This document shows, in pieces, positions 23,468-31,557 of a DNA stretch of 64,000 bases (within the stretch, counting starts at the first letter, position 1; every line of letters starts with the position of its first letter). The stretch is taken from positions 310,001 through 374,000 of the forward strand of contig NZ_FXTC01000001.1 in NCBI RefSeq assembly GCF_900182655.1, in the 5' to 3' direction. The stretch comes from Chryseobacterium rhizoplanae. GTDB taxonomy: Bacteria; Bacteroidota; Bacteroidia; Flavobacteriales; Weeksellaceae. The notes under the pieces were generated by a model. It worked only from the letters and a program-made list of their open reading frames with translations, did not search any database and was not told the DNA's origin. The position numbers and the translations under genes are program-made.

Positions 23468-24268
23468 ATGAATAAATTGGCTCAGTTAAAACTGGTATTA
23501 AGTATATTTTTAATTTCAATTGTAATTTTCAGTTGCAGAAAAAAACATTCAGACAGTAAGAACAGCCTTGATGGTTCTGTAATTTCTGTTGCGGCTGCAG
23601 CCAATCTCAGAGGTGTTTTAGAAGAATTGAAGAATGCTTACATAAAAGAAAACTCCGGTAGAAAAGTTGAAATTAGCTACGCTTCTTCAGGATTGCTGGT
23701 TCAGCAAATAATAAATGGAGCCCCTTTCGATCTGTTTCTTTCGGCGGACTCTTCATTTCCTGAAAAGCTTAAAAATACTCATAAAGGATTCGGTAATTCT
23801 TCCGTTTACACCTACGGAAGAATTGCTCTGTGGAGCTCAAATTTAGACGTTTCTGAAGGTTTGAAAGTTGTATTAAATCCAAAAGTTAAAAAAATAGCCA
23901 TTGCCAACCCGAATTTGGCTCCTTATGGGAAAAATGCTGTCGAAGCATTGAAAAAATCGGGTTTATTTACGATCATTGAACACAAAATTGTCTGGGCAGA
24001 AAATATCAATCAGGCAACACAATTTGCCTCTTCCGGCAATGCTGATATTGCTTTTGTAGCACTATCCAATGCGATGAGCAAAGAAATGACAGGAAAAGGG
24101 AAATTTTATGAGCTTTCAGCACAGGAATCATCTCCAATTCCACAAAGCGGGATTGTTGTGAAAGGAAAAAAAACAACGGAAGCACAGCTTTTTTTCGATT
24201 TTATTAAAAGTGAAAAATCAAAAAAAATCTGGAAAAAATACGGTTACCAATCTGAAATTGAATTCTAA
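23468..24268 (+). CDS. modA: Molybdate ABC transporter substrate-binding lipoprotein
   Basis: A 266-residue periplasmic binding protein of the ModA family, anchored as a lipoprotein (LISIVIFSC lipobox). Family signatures are ISVAAAANLRGVLEELKNAY, SYASSGLLVQQIINGAPFDLFLSAD, and IAIANPNLAPYGKNAVEALKKSG, the oxyanion-binding loops. The late AQESSPIPQSGIVVKG is also typical. It binds molybdate or tungstate and passes it to ModB. TAACTTTG at 23372-23379 is a possible -7 element with a leader of about 80 bases. The stop codon overlaps the modB start by one base. Molybdenum feeds molybdopterin enzymes, none of which are in this window. Confidence 0.93.
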   Translation: MNKLAQLKLVLSIFLISIVIFSCRKKHSDSKNSLDGSVISVAAAANLRGVLEELKNAYIKENSGRKVEISYASSGLLVQQIINGAPFDLFLSADSSFPEKLKNTHKGFGNSSVYTYGRIALWSSNLDVSEGLKVVLNPKVKKIAIANPNLAPYGKNAVEALKKSGLFTIIEHKIVWAENINQATQFASSGNADIAFVALSNAMSKEMTGKGKFYELSAQESSPIPQSGIVVKGKKTTEAQLFFDFIKSEKSKKIWKKYGYQSEIEF

Positions 24269-24951
24269 TGCTGGATCAGGATTTTGTTTATACCTTACTT
24301 CTTACCGGAAAATTGGCATTGGTGACCACTACTATTCTGGTCATTATTGGAATTCCTGTAGCTTACTGGATTACCTATACACGATTTAAACTGAAATTTA
24401 TCGTAGAAGCGCTCATTTGTATGCCTATGGTTCTGCCGCCAACGGTGATGGGGTATTACCTTTTGGTGGCTTTCAGTCCGGATAATGCTTTTGGACAATT
24501 TTTAGAGCAATATTTTGATGCCCGGCTTGCTTTTTCATTTAACGGAATTGTTATTGCAAGTATTATCGCTAACTTACCTTTTATGATTCAGCCTCTTCAG
24601 AACGGTTTCTCCTCATTGCCAGACGAGTTGAGGCAGGCTTCCTATACAATGGGCAAATCCAGAATAGTTACCCTGATTAAAGTTCTTCTTCCCAACATAA
24701 AAACTTCTGTGATTACCGGAATTGCTCTTACATTTGCACACTGTATCGGGGAATTTGGTATCGTCATTATGGTGGGTGGAAACATTCCTAAGGAAACCAG
24801 AATTGCATCCGTTGCAATATATGACCAGGTTCAGGCTCTCAATTTTGAAGCGGCTAACCGATATGCATTTGTACTTTTTATTCTTTCATTTCTTACTTTA
24901 ATGTTGATTTATAGTATCAACCGTAAGGTTAATTTGACAACATTCCGATGA
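24268..24951 (+). CDS. modB: Molybdate ABC transporter permease
   Basis: A 227-residue inner-membrane permease with about five to six hydrophobic segments. The EAA loop that contacts the ATPase reads ELRQASYTMGKSRIVTLIKVLLPNIKTSVITGIAL, and MPMVLPPTVMGYYLLVAF and HCIGEFGIVIMVGGNIP are strong ModB/CysT-family signatures. It overlaps modA by one base and modC by four (ATGA), so translation is coupled across the operon. Confidence 0.94.
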   Translation: MLDQDFVYTLLLTGKLALVTTTILVIIGIPVAYWITYTRFKLKFIVEALICMPMVLPPTVMGYYLLVAFSPDNAFGQFLEQYFDARLAFSFNGIVIASIIANLPFMIQPLQNGFSSLPDELRQASYTMGKSRIVTLIKVLLPNIKTSVITGIALTFAHCIGEFGIVIMVGGNIPKETRIASVAIYDQVQALNFEAANRYAFVLFILSFLTLMLIYSINRKVNLTTFR

Positions 24952-25571
24952 TTGAGATTAATATAAAACACCAGATTTTTACCTCCTCGGGAAATCAGTT
25001 TCTTGAGATCAATGAACACTTTGAAGAGGGGAGTATTGTTCATGTTTCCGGAGATTCGGGCATTGGAAAAACTACCTTTTTTAAAATTATATCAGGTTTA
25101 ACAGCTCCGGATTGCGGGTTCATTAAAATAAATAATACAGTTCTATCGGATACTGAAAATAGAATCTTTTTATCACCTCAAAAACGTGATATCTCATTGA
25201 TGTTTCAACAGTATGCTTTGTTTCCCAACATGACTGTGAAAAAAAATATTGAATTTGCCCAGAAAAAGAGGAACGCTGAGAACATTAATCACCTTTTAAA
25301 AATATTTAATCTTGAAAATCTGAAAAATGCAGTTCCTTCCAAGCTTTCCGGCGGTCAGCAGCAAAGGGTTGCACTGGCAAGAACATTGGTTCAGAATGCC
25401 ACGGTTGCTCTCTTAGATGAACCCTTTTCAGCCGTTGATCCTGCAATGAGAAAGGTAATGAAAGAGGAGATTGTGAAAACCGCTATCAATCAGGGATTAA
25501 CTTTTTTTGTGATCAGTCATAACGAAAATGAGTTTGAAGATTATACTCATAAAAAGTTGGTTATCGGATAA
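24948..25571 (+). CDS. modC: Molybdate ABC transporter ATP-binding protein
   Basis: A 207-residue ABC ATPase with Walker A GDSGIGKTT, Q-loop MFQQYALFPNMTVKKNI, signature LSGGQQQRVALARTL, Walker B ATVALLDEPFSAVD and the switch histidine in VISHNENE. It is much shorter than E. coli ModC (about 350 residues) because the C-terminal molybdate-sensing TOBE domain is absent, so trans-inhibition by molybdate is not expected. It completes modABC with four-base overlap to modB. Confidence 0.9.
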   Translation: MIEINIKHQIFTSSGNQFLEINEHFEEGSIVHVSGDSGIGKTTFFKIISGLTAPDCGFIKINNTVLSDTENRIFLSPQKRDISLMFQQYALFPNMTVKKNIEFAQKKRNAENINHLLKIFNLENLKNAVPSKLSGGQQQRVALARTLVQNATVALLDEPFSAVDPAMRKVMKEEIVKTAINQGLTFFVISHNENEFEDYTHKKLVIG

Positions 25572-25589
25572 ATTTTTTAGTCCGCGAGC

Positions 25590-25720
25590 TTAACTGGGAT
25601 ATTCCATCATCTTCATTACGCTTCCAAGATCTTTTAAATCTTTAATTTATATGCAGAAATTATTCTAACCTTTTCTTTTACTGCTACAGCCATATCATGG
25701 AGAGGGCAAAGGGTTAATTG
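25590..25720 (-). pseudogene. Probable decayed C-terminus of an Rrf2-type regulator
   Basis: On the minus strand a frame reads CPLHDMAVAVKEKV and on to a stop at 25634-25636; a second frame then continues KDLKDLGSVMKMMEYPS to a stop at 25590-25592. Joined across a one-base frameshift these look like the tail of an Rrf2-family regulator, where a cysteine-proline-histidine segment follows the cluster-binding cysteines. No intact N-terminal HTH is visible upstream (toward 25810), so it appears to be a remnant. The family call is tentative. Confidence 0.4.
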
Positions 25721-25809
25721 TTAGAAAGCTATTTCATCAAATTTCGAGTTGAGTAATTCACTTGAATGAATCTCTATTATAATCATCCTGATGATCTGAA
25801 GTGTTAATT

Positions 25810-26676
25810 TTAAAGAAAACTATTTAATTTACTGACTACATTCTCCCAAAGCTTATCTTTCATATTTCTTTTGAAAAAACCAAAGTGATCAATCTTTTTC
25901 AACCCCAATTCTAATGGAACCAATTTTGTGAAAGATATTTCTTTTTTACTCTTAATATGTTGCCAGTAAGATTCAGTATTTTTCTCGCTTGATATTGTAT
26001 CATCTACAGTCCAGTATAGATGAATAGGGAATGTGTAATTCTTGAAATGTCCAACGGGGACGGTCTTACCATAGAATTTCGGATCGAAAAAGTAATCTTT
26101 CTTCTCGAGCCAGTTACCCCATTCACATACCACATTTTTAGGGAGATTTTCCATTAATCCAAAGGTTTTAGCTTTTACATATCCGGTCATTAAAACACTG
26201 ATGGGAGCAAAAATGTAAAAATAAAAGTAGGCTTTCATTCTGTAAGAAAATGGCATATTGTGGTAGTAGCCGGCTGATACTGCAAAATTGATCATTCCTT
26301 TTACATTATCCAGATTTTTCATAAATCCAATTTGTTGTCCTCCGGCACTGTGTCCCACAATCATAAATGGAAGATCAGGGAACTCTTTGTTCAGAAAATT
26401 TTTGATAGCAGGCATGTCTTTTACTCCATAATCTGAAAATGTAAATTCACATGTTTTTAAATTTCCAGAAGAGGAATCTCCACTTCCTCTGTAATCCCAA
26501 AGGCAGCACAGGAAGTCATTTTCGGCGAGATAGGTAAGAAAAGATAAATAAATTTCCTTTTTCGTTGCAGTGCCGCAATTAAATTGAATGACCGCTTTAG
26601 GAGTATCCGGGATGAAAAGGATTCCCTTGAGTTTTACACCGTCTTCACATATTGTTTCAAAGCTTTCCGTTTTCAT
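25810..26676 (-). CDS. Alpha/beta-hydrolase (serine aminopeptidase S33-like)
   Basis: A 288-residue cytoplasmic alpha/beta-hydrolase. It opens FETICEDGVKLKGILFIPDTPKAVIQFNCGTATKKE, where the oxyanion HG motif is replaced by NCGT, and has the nucleophile elbow VGHSAGGQ (serine near residue 112). The acid lies in TVDDTIS (about residue 231) and the base in KKIDHFGFF (about residue 266). Family members act as lipases, esterases or peptidases; the substrate here is unknown. It is monocistronic and sits at the right-hand part of the tRNA-bracketed segment. The 26677-27100 stretch upstream holds no gene I can support. Confidence 0.85.
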   Translation of the reverse strand: MKTESFETICEDGVKLKGILFIPDTPKAVIQFNCGTATKKEIYLSFLTYLAENDFLCCLWDYRGSGDSSSGNLKTCEFTFSDYGVKDMPAIKNFLNKEFPDLPFMIVGHSAGGQQIGFMKNLDNVKGMINFAVSAGYYHNMPFSYRMKAYFYFYIFAPISVLMTGYVKAKTFGLMENLPKNVVCEWGNWLEKKDYFFDPKFYGKTVPVGHFKNYTFPIHLYWTVDDTISSEKNTESYWQHIKSKKEISFTKLVPLELGLKKIDHFGFFKRNMKDKLWENVVSKLNSFL

Positions 26677-27103
26677 ATTTTAATTATACTTAAAAAAATT
26701 AATCGTTCTATTACAAAAGGTTCTTTTAATATTCTGAAGTGACCATGTTTTCGAGTTTTTCCAGATTGCCATTGATCTAATTTACAATTTTTGCCTGCCG
26801 TATACATTCTCTGTTAAATTTAATGAATAGCTGAATTTATTTGTAATATTTAACTATGTAAGACTATGTTTTTGTGATAGAAGTTTAGCCTTGTAAATAC
26901 TTTATTAAAACATCGGATGTGAATTTGCTGAATTTTGTGGTACATTTCATGGACATCCCAATGCTCCATGATTTCCATATTATATTTCATTATTTTTATA
27001 ATATTTGAAATTAAAATAACACGATCCGTAACAGAGCATTAAATTTTTGTATCTGATATTGTAAAGGTTAGCAGGATTTGGTTCGTAAAATCGCTGGGAA
27101 GTA

Positions 27104-27133
27104 TTGTGAATAAAGAAAAAGTTTCTATCTTTG
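27104..27133 (+). promoter_or_regulatory. tRNA promoter TTG-N19-TATCTTTG, copy 2
   Basis: TTG at 27104-27106 and TATCTTTG at 27126-27133 with a 19-bp spacer. Homology with copy 1 begins at 27122, so the -33 region is not part of the duplicated block but still provides a good promoter. Confidence 0.8.
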
Positions 27134-27176
27134 CAGTCCCTTAAACAAAGGGATTTACTTGAAAAAGTAGGTGACC

Positions 27177-27252
27177 GACTCGGTAGCTCAGCTGGTAGAG
27201 CAATACACTTTTAATGTATGGGTCCTGGGTTCGAATCCCAGCCGGGTCACCA
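27177..27252 (+). tRNA. tRNA-Lys (anticodon TTT), copy 2
   Basis: Identical in its 73-base body to the copy at 21158-21230, including the loop CTTTTAA with anticodon TTT. Unlike copy 1, the genome encodes CCA after the discriminator A (27250-27252). Whether that CCA is functional or coincidental is not decidable here. Confidence 0.95.
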
Positions 27253-27280
27253 AAAACCCGAACAGGTTTTAATCAGTTAA

Positions 27281-27310
27281 AAGGCGCATTTTTATGCGCC
27301 TTTTCTATTT
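27281..27310 (+). terminator. Terminator after tRNA-Lys copy 2
   Basis: AAAAGGCGCAT and ATGCGCCTTTT form a strong stem around a TTT loop, then CTATTT. It differs in sequence from the terminator of copy 1. The rest of the gap up to 27799 is AT-rich and I see no gene in it. Confidence 0.8.
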
Positions 27311-27799
27311 AATATCAGTTTTTGATTTCTGAAACAAATGGCTCAAGAATATTAAAACAAATCAGTTTTAAGCCATCATCTCCTATGATCCGGTTTTAAC
27401 AAACGTACGATGCCGAAAAATTCTTGTTGTGCGAGATCTCCAAATACAAGCCTTTCCGGTGTTTGAATTTCAATAATTATATTAAAACTTTCAAATTAGC
27501 CGATCTGTTTGTAACAAATTTCATTTCAGATAGTCTTATTATAAAGAAAAACAGACTTTTTGATCGGAAATAGTTTACATAAACCGTTTAAAAAACTTAA
27601 GATATCTGTTTAAGGGGGAAAATTTTAATACTTTATTAAATGTTACATTTTTGCAAAATTAACTGCTTATTTCATAATAAGCATGATAATTTATGTATAT
27701 TTATAACACTTATTGGGGAATAATAATAGAATAACAGTAGAAATTATCAACATATTTCAATGGAATATGTATAGGTAGATATAGGGAAAAGTGAAGCTG

Positions 27800-29293
27800 A
27801 TGGAAAGAATTAGTTTGATCATTCTTACGAATAAAAAAATACATTCAAAGGATATAAAAAAAATAATAGCCTGTACAATTTGCATAGGGTTATTTTTATG
27901 TATGCTTTCGTGCAGCGGTGATTCTCGGGATAAAGAAAGAGAAAATTTTGATACTTCTTTGTTAAACCAGACTTCGGACCTCCAGCTGTCAGGGGAATAT
28001 GAAGCGCTTATCCGGCTGAATATAAAATACCTGAAAAAAGCTGCAAAAATGAAATATAAAGCTGGAAAAGGCCTGTGCTACCTGAATATGGCAGGGGTGA
28101 ATGTCTCAGCAGGAAATTATGATAATGCCCGTTTTTTTTTCAACAAAGCGGAGAAAGATTTAAAAAATTCTGAGAATAGCTATCATAAAGCAGCATTCTA
28201 TAATGACTACAGTCTGTATTATTCTCATCTTAAAATAAATGACAAGGCCATTGAATGCAATAATAAAGCATTCTACTATCTAAAACAGGCAGAAAAAACA
28301 AGTCTCACTCAAAAATTACTTCCGAGACTGTATGTAAACAAAGGAATTTACTATGCCTGGAAAGGGTGGTTCGGAACTTCTCTAAAATGTTTTACCAAAG
28401 CGAATGTACTGGAAAACTCGGCCTATAGCAATTGTATGGTTGCCCAATACTACTTATTTGTTCATAAACCAGATTCTGCCGGAATATATATTGAGCGTGC
28501 AGATGAGAAGATGCTAAGCCAAAAGACAACTGACGTAGAATCTCTTTGGGTTTACTATACCATGGGCTATTACTATAACGAAGTGAATAACAGCGAGGAG
28601 GCCGAGAAAGCACTCAGGAAAGCTTTGGACATCAATATTAAAACAAGGCGTACGTATTCTTCACATATCAAAGAGGTTTACAAGTCACTGGCAGAACTGT
28701 ATAAGAAAAAGAATGACGGAGGAAAGGCTTATTTTTATCTGAAGAAGTATATGGAAGAAGAACGGAGGTTTGACGCTGCACGATTTACCACGATGAATAA
28801 GGCAACCGAAGATTTTATTTCTGAAGTAAAGCAGGAGTCGGACTGGCATAAGAATGATCTTCCGTTGTTTATTGCCTTATCTATCAGTGTTCTTACCTTT
28901 TCAGGAGTATATGTACGGAAGATAATTAACAATTTAAAGCTAAAGAAAAACTCCCTGAAAGAAGAAACGGATGAGCTGAAAAATCATGTGGAAACCAAAC
29001 AGCTGGAAGAAGTAATAGAACTTGCCAAGAGGAATGATTCTTCTTTTTTATTAAAATTCAAAGAACTGTATCCTGATTTTATACAAGCGCTGTTGAAAAT
29101 AAATCCTGACCTTGAAAATTCAGAACTAACTTTCTGTGCCATGTTAAAACTACGCTTCTCATCCAAAGAAATTGCAGACTATACTTTTGTACAGCACAAA
29201 TCTGTACAACAGAAAAAATACAGAATCAGAAAAAGACTGAATATCCCCGGAGAAACAGATATTTATGATTTTTTTGAAAACTTAACTGAATAA
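27800..29293 (+). CDS. TPR-membrane-HTH regulator, paralogue 1
   Basis: A protein of about 497 residues in a Bacteroidota-type layout. The N-terminal hydrophobic stretch ends in a lipobox-like FLCMLSC. Tetratricopeptide-like helices occupy residues about 45-330 (for example AEKALRKALDINIKTRRTYSSHIKEVYKSLAELYKKK). One membrane segment follows (PLFIALSISVLTFSGVYV, about 355-372), then a coiled coil and a C-terminal HTH (ELTFCAMLKLRFSSKEIADYTFVQHKSVQQKKYRIRKRLNIP). The topology implies a periplasmic TPR sensor and a cytoplasmic DNA-binding domain. The in-frame GTG at 27791 is an alternative start. The target genes are unknown. Paralogue 2 follows 167 bases downstream. Confidence 0.82.
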   Translation: MERISLIILTNKKIHSKDIKKIIACTICIGLFLCMLSCSGDSRDKERENFDTSLLNQTSDLQLSGEYEALIRLNIKYLKKAAKMKYKAGKGLCYLNMAGVNVSAGNYDNARFFFNKAEKDLKNSENSYHKAAFYNDYSLYYSHLKINDKAIECNNKAFYYLKQAEKTSLTQKLLPRLYVNKGIYYAWKGWFGTSLKCFTKANVLENSAYSNCMVAQYYLFVHKPDSAGIYIERADEKMLSQKTTDVESLWVYYTMGYYYNEVNNSEEAEKALRKALDINIKTRRTYSSHIKEVYKSLAELYKKKNDGGKAYFYLKKYMEEERRFDAARFTTMNKATEDFISEVKQESDWHKNDLPLFIALSISVLTFSGVYVRKIINNLKLKKNSLKEETDELKNHVETKQLEEVIELAKRNDSSFLLKFKELYPDFIQALLKINPDLENSELTFCAMLKLRFSSKEIADYTFVQHKSVQQKKYRIRKRLNIPGETDIYDFFENLTE

Positions 29294-29460
29294 AGAATTT
29301 CATCACAATAAAAAATACCGGATTCTGTTTTATAAAAGAATTTATTATTGATCTCAGCAGGAACACCAGTAAAGAATTTAAAAAAATAGAATACAATTTT
29401 ATTCTGAGAGATTATTTTAATCCTAATTTATACAGGAATTTAGCTTAAATAGAGAAACAT

Positions 29461-30885
29461 ATGACACGTATTTTTCTTGTTGTTTTACTTATTATTTTGG
29501 TTTCATGCCATTCTCATTCAAAGAAAGAGGCTGAAAAGAAATTTGATGTTTCCCTGCTGAAACAGAATGAGCAATTCAGAGTGGCCGGAGAATATGACTC
29601 TCTGATCAATCTCAACAAAAAGTATTACAAACTGGCTGATAAAATAAATTATGCAGACGGAAAAGCGTTGTGCTATATCAATCTGGCAGAACTTAATATT
29701 TCTTTAGAAAACTTTCAAAAGTCCCAGATTCTTTTCGATAATGCAAAAGAAATCCTGGATCAATCGGAAGATGATCTGCATAAAGCCAGATTTTATAATG
29801 TCTATGGCCGTTTCAATTTAGAGCTCCGAAGAGTTGACAAAGCTTTTCAATATAATAATGAAGCAATGAGCCTGATCCAGAAAAGCGGTCAGTCTGAGCT
29901 TAAAAATGATCTTCTTTTCAGTATTTATTTCAGGCAGGCTATCTATTTTATCCAAAAAAAGAATTACGAAAAAGCACTTGAATATTTTCACAAAGCCAAA
30001 AAGCTGGATAACTCAGGTCTTACGGATTGTGCTATTGGTGATTATGTTTATATGAATAAAAATAAAGACTCTGCATACAAATATGTAAGTACTGCTTACA
30101 AGAAAGCCAATATAAGAGGGAAGGATGATGGGATAGCCTTGTATGCCAATACTATTATGGGAGAATATTTTCTTACCAACAAACAATATGACAAGGCAGA
30201 AGAAACGCTTACAAAAGCTCTGAAGATCAATGAGAAGACTAAACGCATCTATGCCTACTACGGAAAGTATATCTATAACGATCTCAGAGTGTTGTATGAA
30301 CGTACAGGAGATAAGGAAAAAGCATATTTCTATTTGAAAGGTTATACAGATGCTTATTATAAAACCAATACATCTTTACTGGCTGCAATTAATCAGGATA
30401 TGGAATCTTTTATTACGGGAGCCCAGAAGGATGCTGAACATCATAAAAGTAAGATACACTGGATTATCTTTCTGTCACTTGCCGGCCTTTCTCTGCTGGG
30501 ATTATATGCCTGGAGAATTATCAGGGCTTTAGGGAAAAGAAAAGAGGTGCTTGCTATGGAAGCTGAAAATCTTAAAACCAGAATGAATGATAATAAACAG
30601 GAAGAGGTCTTAGAACTTGGTAAGAAGAATGATCCTGAATTTCTAAACCGTTTTAAGGAAGTTTATCCTGAATTTATAGATCAGCTTTTAACAATTAATC
30701 CTAATCTTGAAAGTTCTGAATTGATTTTTTGTGCAATGCTGAAACTGCATTTTACATCCAAAGAAATTGCAAGCTATACTTTAGTTCAACACAGAAGTGT
30801 CCAGCAGAAAAAATACAGAATAAGAAAGAAACTGAATATTCCGGGAGAAACAGATATTTATCATTTCTTTGATACCTTGAAATAA
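29461..30885 (+). CDS. TPR-membrane-HTH regulator, paralogue 2
   Basis: A 474-residue protein with the same architecture as its upstream neighbour. It has a lipoprotein-like signal (FLVVLLIILVSC), TPR-like repeats (about 35-300), a membrane segment (IIFLSLAGLSLLGLYAWRI, about 335-353) and a C-terminal HTH nearly identical in its key stretch (SKEIASYTLVQHRSVQQKKYRIRKKLNIPGETDIYHFF). The two proteins share blocks such as KFDVSLLKQNEQ/NFDTSLLNQTSD at the N-terminus, so they are tandem duplicates that diverged mostly in the sensor half. Having separate intergenic regions, they may be transcribed independently. Confidence 0.82.
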   Translation: MTRIFLVVLLIILVSCHSHSKKEAEKKFDVSLLKQNEQFRVAGEYDSLINLNKKYYKLADKINYADGKALCYINLAELNISLENFQKSQILFDNAKEILDQSEDDLHKARFYNVYGRFNLELRRVDKAFQYNNEAMSLIQKSGQSELKNDLLFSIYFRQAIYFIQKKNYEKALEYFHKAKKLDNSGLTDCAIGDYVYMNKNKDSAYKYVSTAYKKANIRGKDDGIALYANTIMGEYFLTNKQYDKAEETLTKALKINEKTKRIYAYYGKYIYNDLRVLYERTGDKEKAYFYLKGYTDAYYKTNTSLLAAINQDMESFITGAQKDAEHHKSKIHWIIFLSLAGLSLLGLYAWRIIRALGKRKEVLAMEAENLKTRMNDNKQEEVLELGKKNDPEFLNRFKEVYPEFIDQLLTINPNLESSELIFCAMLKLHFTSKEIASYTLVQHRSVQQKKYRIRKKLNIPGETDIYHFFDTLK

Positions 30886-30889
30886 TTAC

Positions 30890-30924
30890 AAAAAAAAACT
30901 GTCTGATTTATCAGGTCAGACAGT
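30890..30924 (-). terminator. Hairpin, best as a minus-strand terminator
   Basis: ACTGTCTGA (30898-30906) pairs with TCAGACAGT (30916-30924). An eight-base A run precedes it, so on the minus strand the hairpin is followed by eight T residues. On the plus strand there is no T run, although it lies right after the stop of the TPR-HTH gene. Confidence 0.55.
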
Positions 30925-31104
30925 ACTCGAAAATATTCTCTTTTCACCACTTGGATTTTTTTGTGGTCTCTGGGTCAAATATGAAAATTTTTATCGAAAA
31001 CAGAAAAAAACACTCTACTACACGGGTACTACATTGTGTGTTTGTGTTTTTAAATCGCTGATATATAGCGAGTTGTTTTTATTGGTTGTTTTGGAGGTTT
31101 ATTT

Positions 31105-31176
31105 ATGAAAAAAAGACCGATGATTCCAAACTGCCTCATTTTTTTAGCCCATATTTTTATAATTTATCTTTTTTGA
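31105..31176 (+). CDS. Possible 23-residue membrane micropeptide
   Basis: The frame ATG 31105 to TGA 31176 encodes MKKRPMIPNCLIFLAHIFI followed by four more residues: a basic start and one hydrophobic segment. It has an unusually good Shine-Dalgarno, TTGGAGG, eight bases before the ATG, which is rare in Bacteroidota. The form resembles small membrane peptides such as type I toxins or leader peptides, but length alone makes chance likely. The surrounding 30925-31557 gap contains small dyads (ACCAC/GTGGT, TCGCT/AGCGA) and nothing else recognisable. Confidence 0.3.
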   Translation: MKKRPMIPNCLIFLAHIFIIYLF

Positions 31177-31557
31177 TTGTTGCTTAAGTAGCATTTAAGT
31201 ATCACTTTCTTTCTGATTTTCAATTTCTTTTTTCAGTTACCTTTTGATCAGAATATTCAAAATATTTTATCTTTTAAAACTCTGCTGATTGATGAATATA
31301 AAAGAAGTGAAATATAAATTATTGATAATTAATAATTTATAATAGAAGTGTATCTGTGTAGTATCATCTTTTTTTGTTTTTTATTAAAAATAGATAAGTT
31401 TTGCAAAGAGTTTTATTGTGAATATTGTATGATATGTTTGGTTTTGTTGAATTTATGATAATGATATCTTGTGTTAAGATAACTAAAGAATAGAAACTGC
31501 AACAGTCTTTGAATAAATATTTTCAATGAACTTTCCAAAATAACTTTAAATAAATCT

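Noticed and set aside
26700..26790. Minus-strand frame ending NLEKLENMVTSEY as a decayed regulator tail
   Set aside because: Only about 15 residues are open and no second segment supports it, so chance is as likely.
21158..27252. Integrative element with integrase and att sites
   Set aside because: The direct repeats include the whole tRNA, promoter element and leader rather than a short att core, and no integrase or recombinase gene is present. Recombination or duplication explains the data without one.
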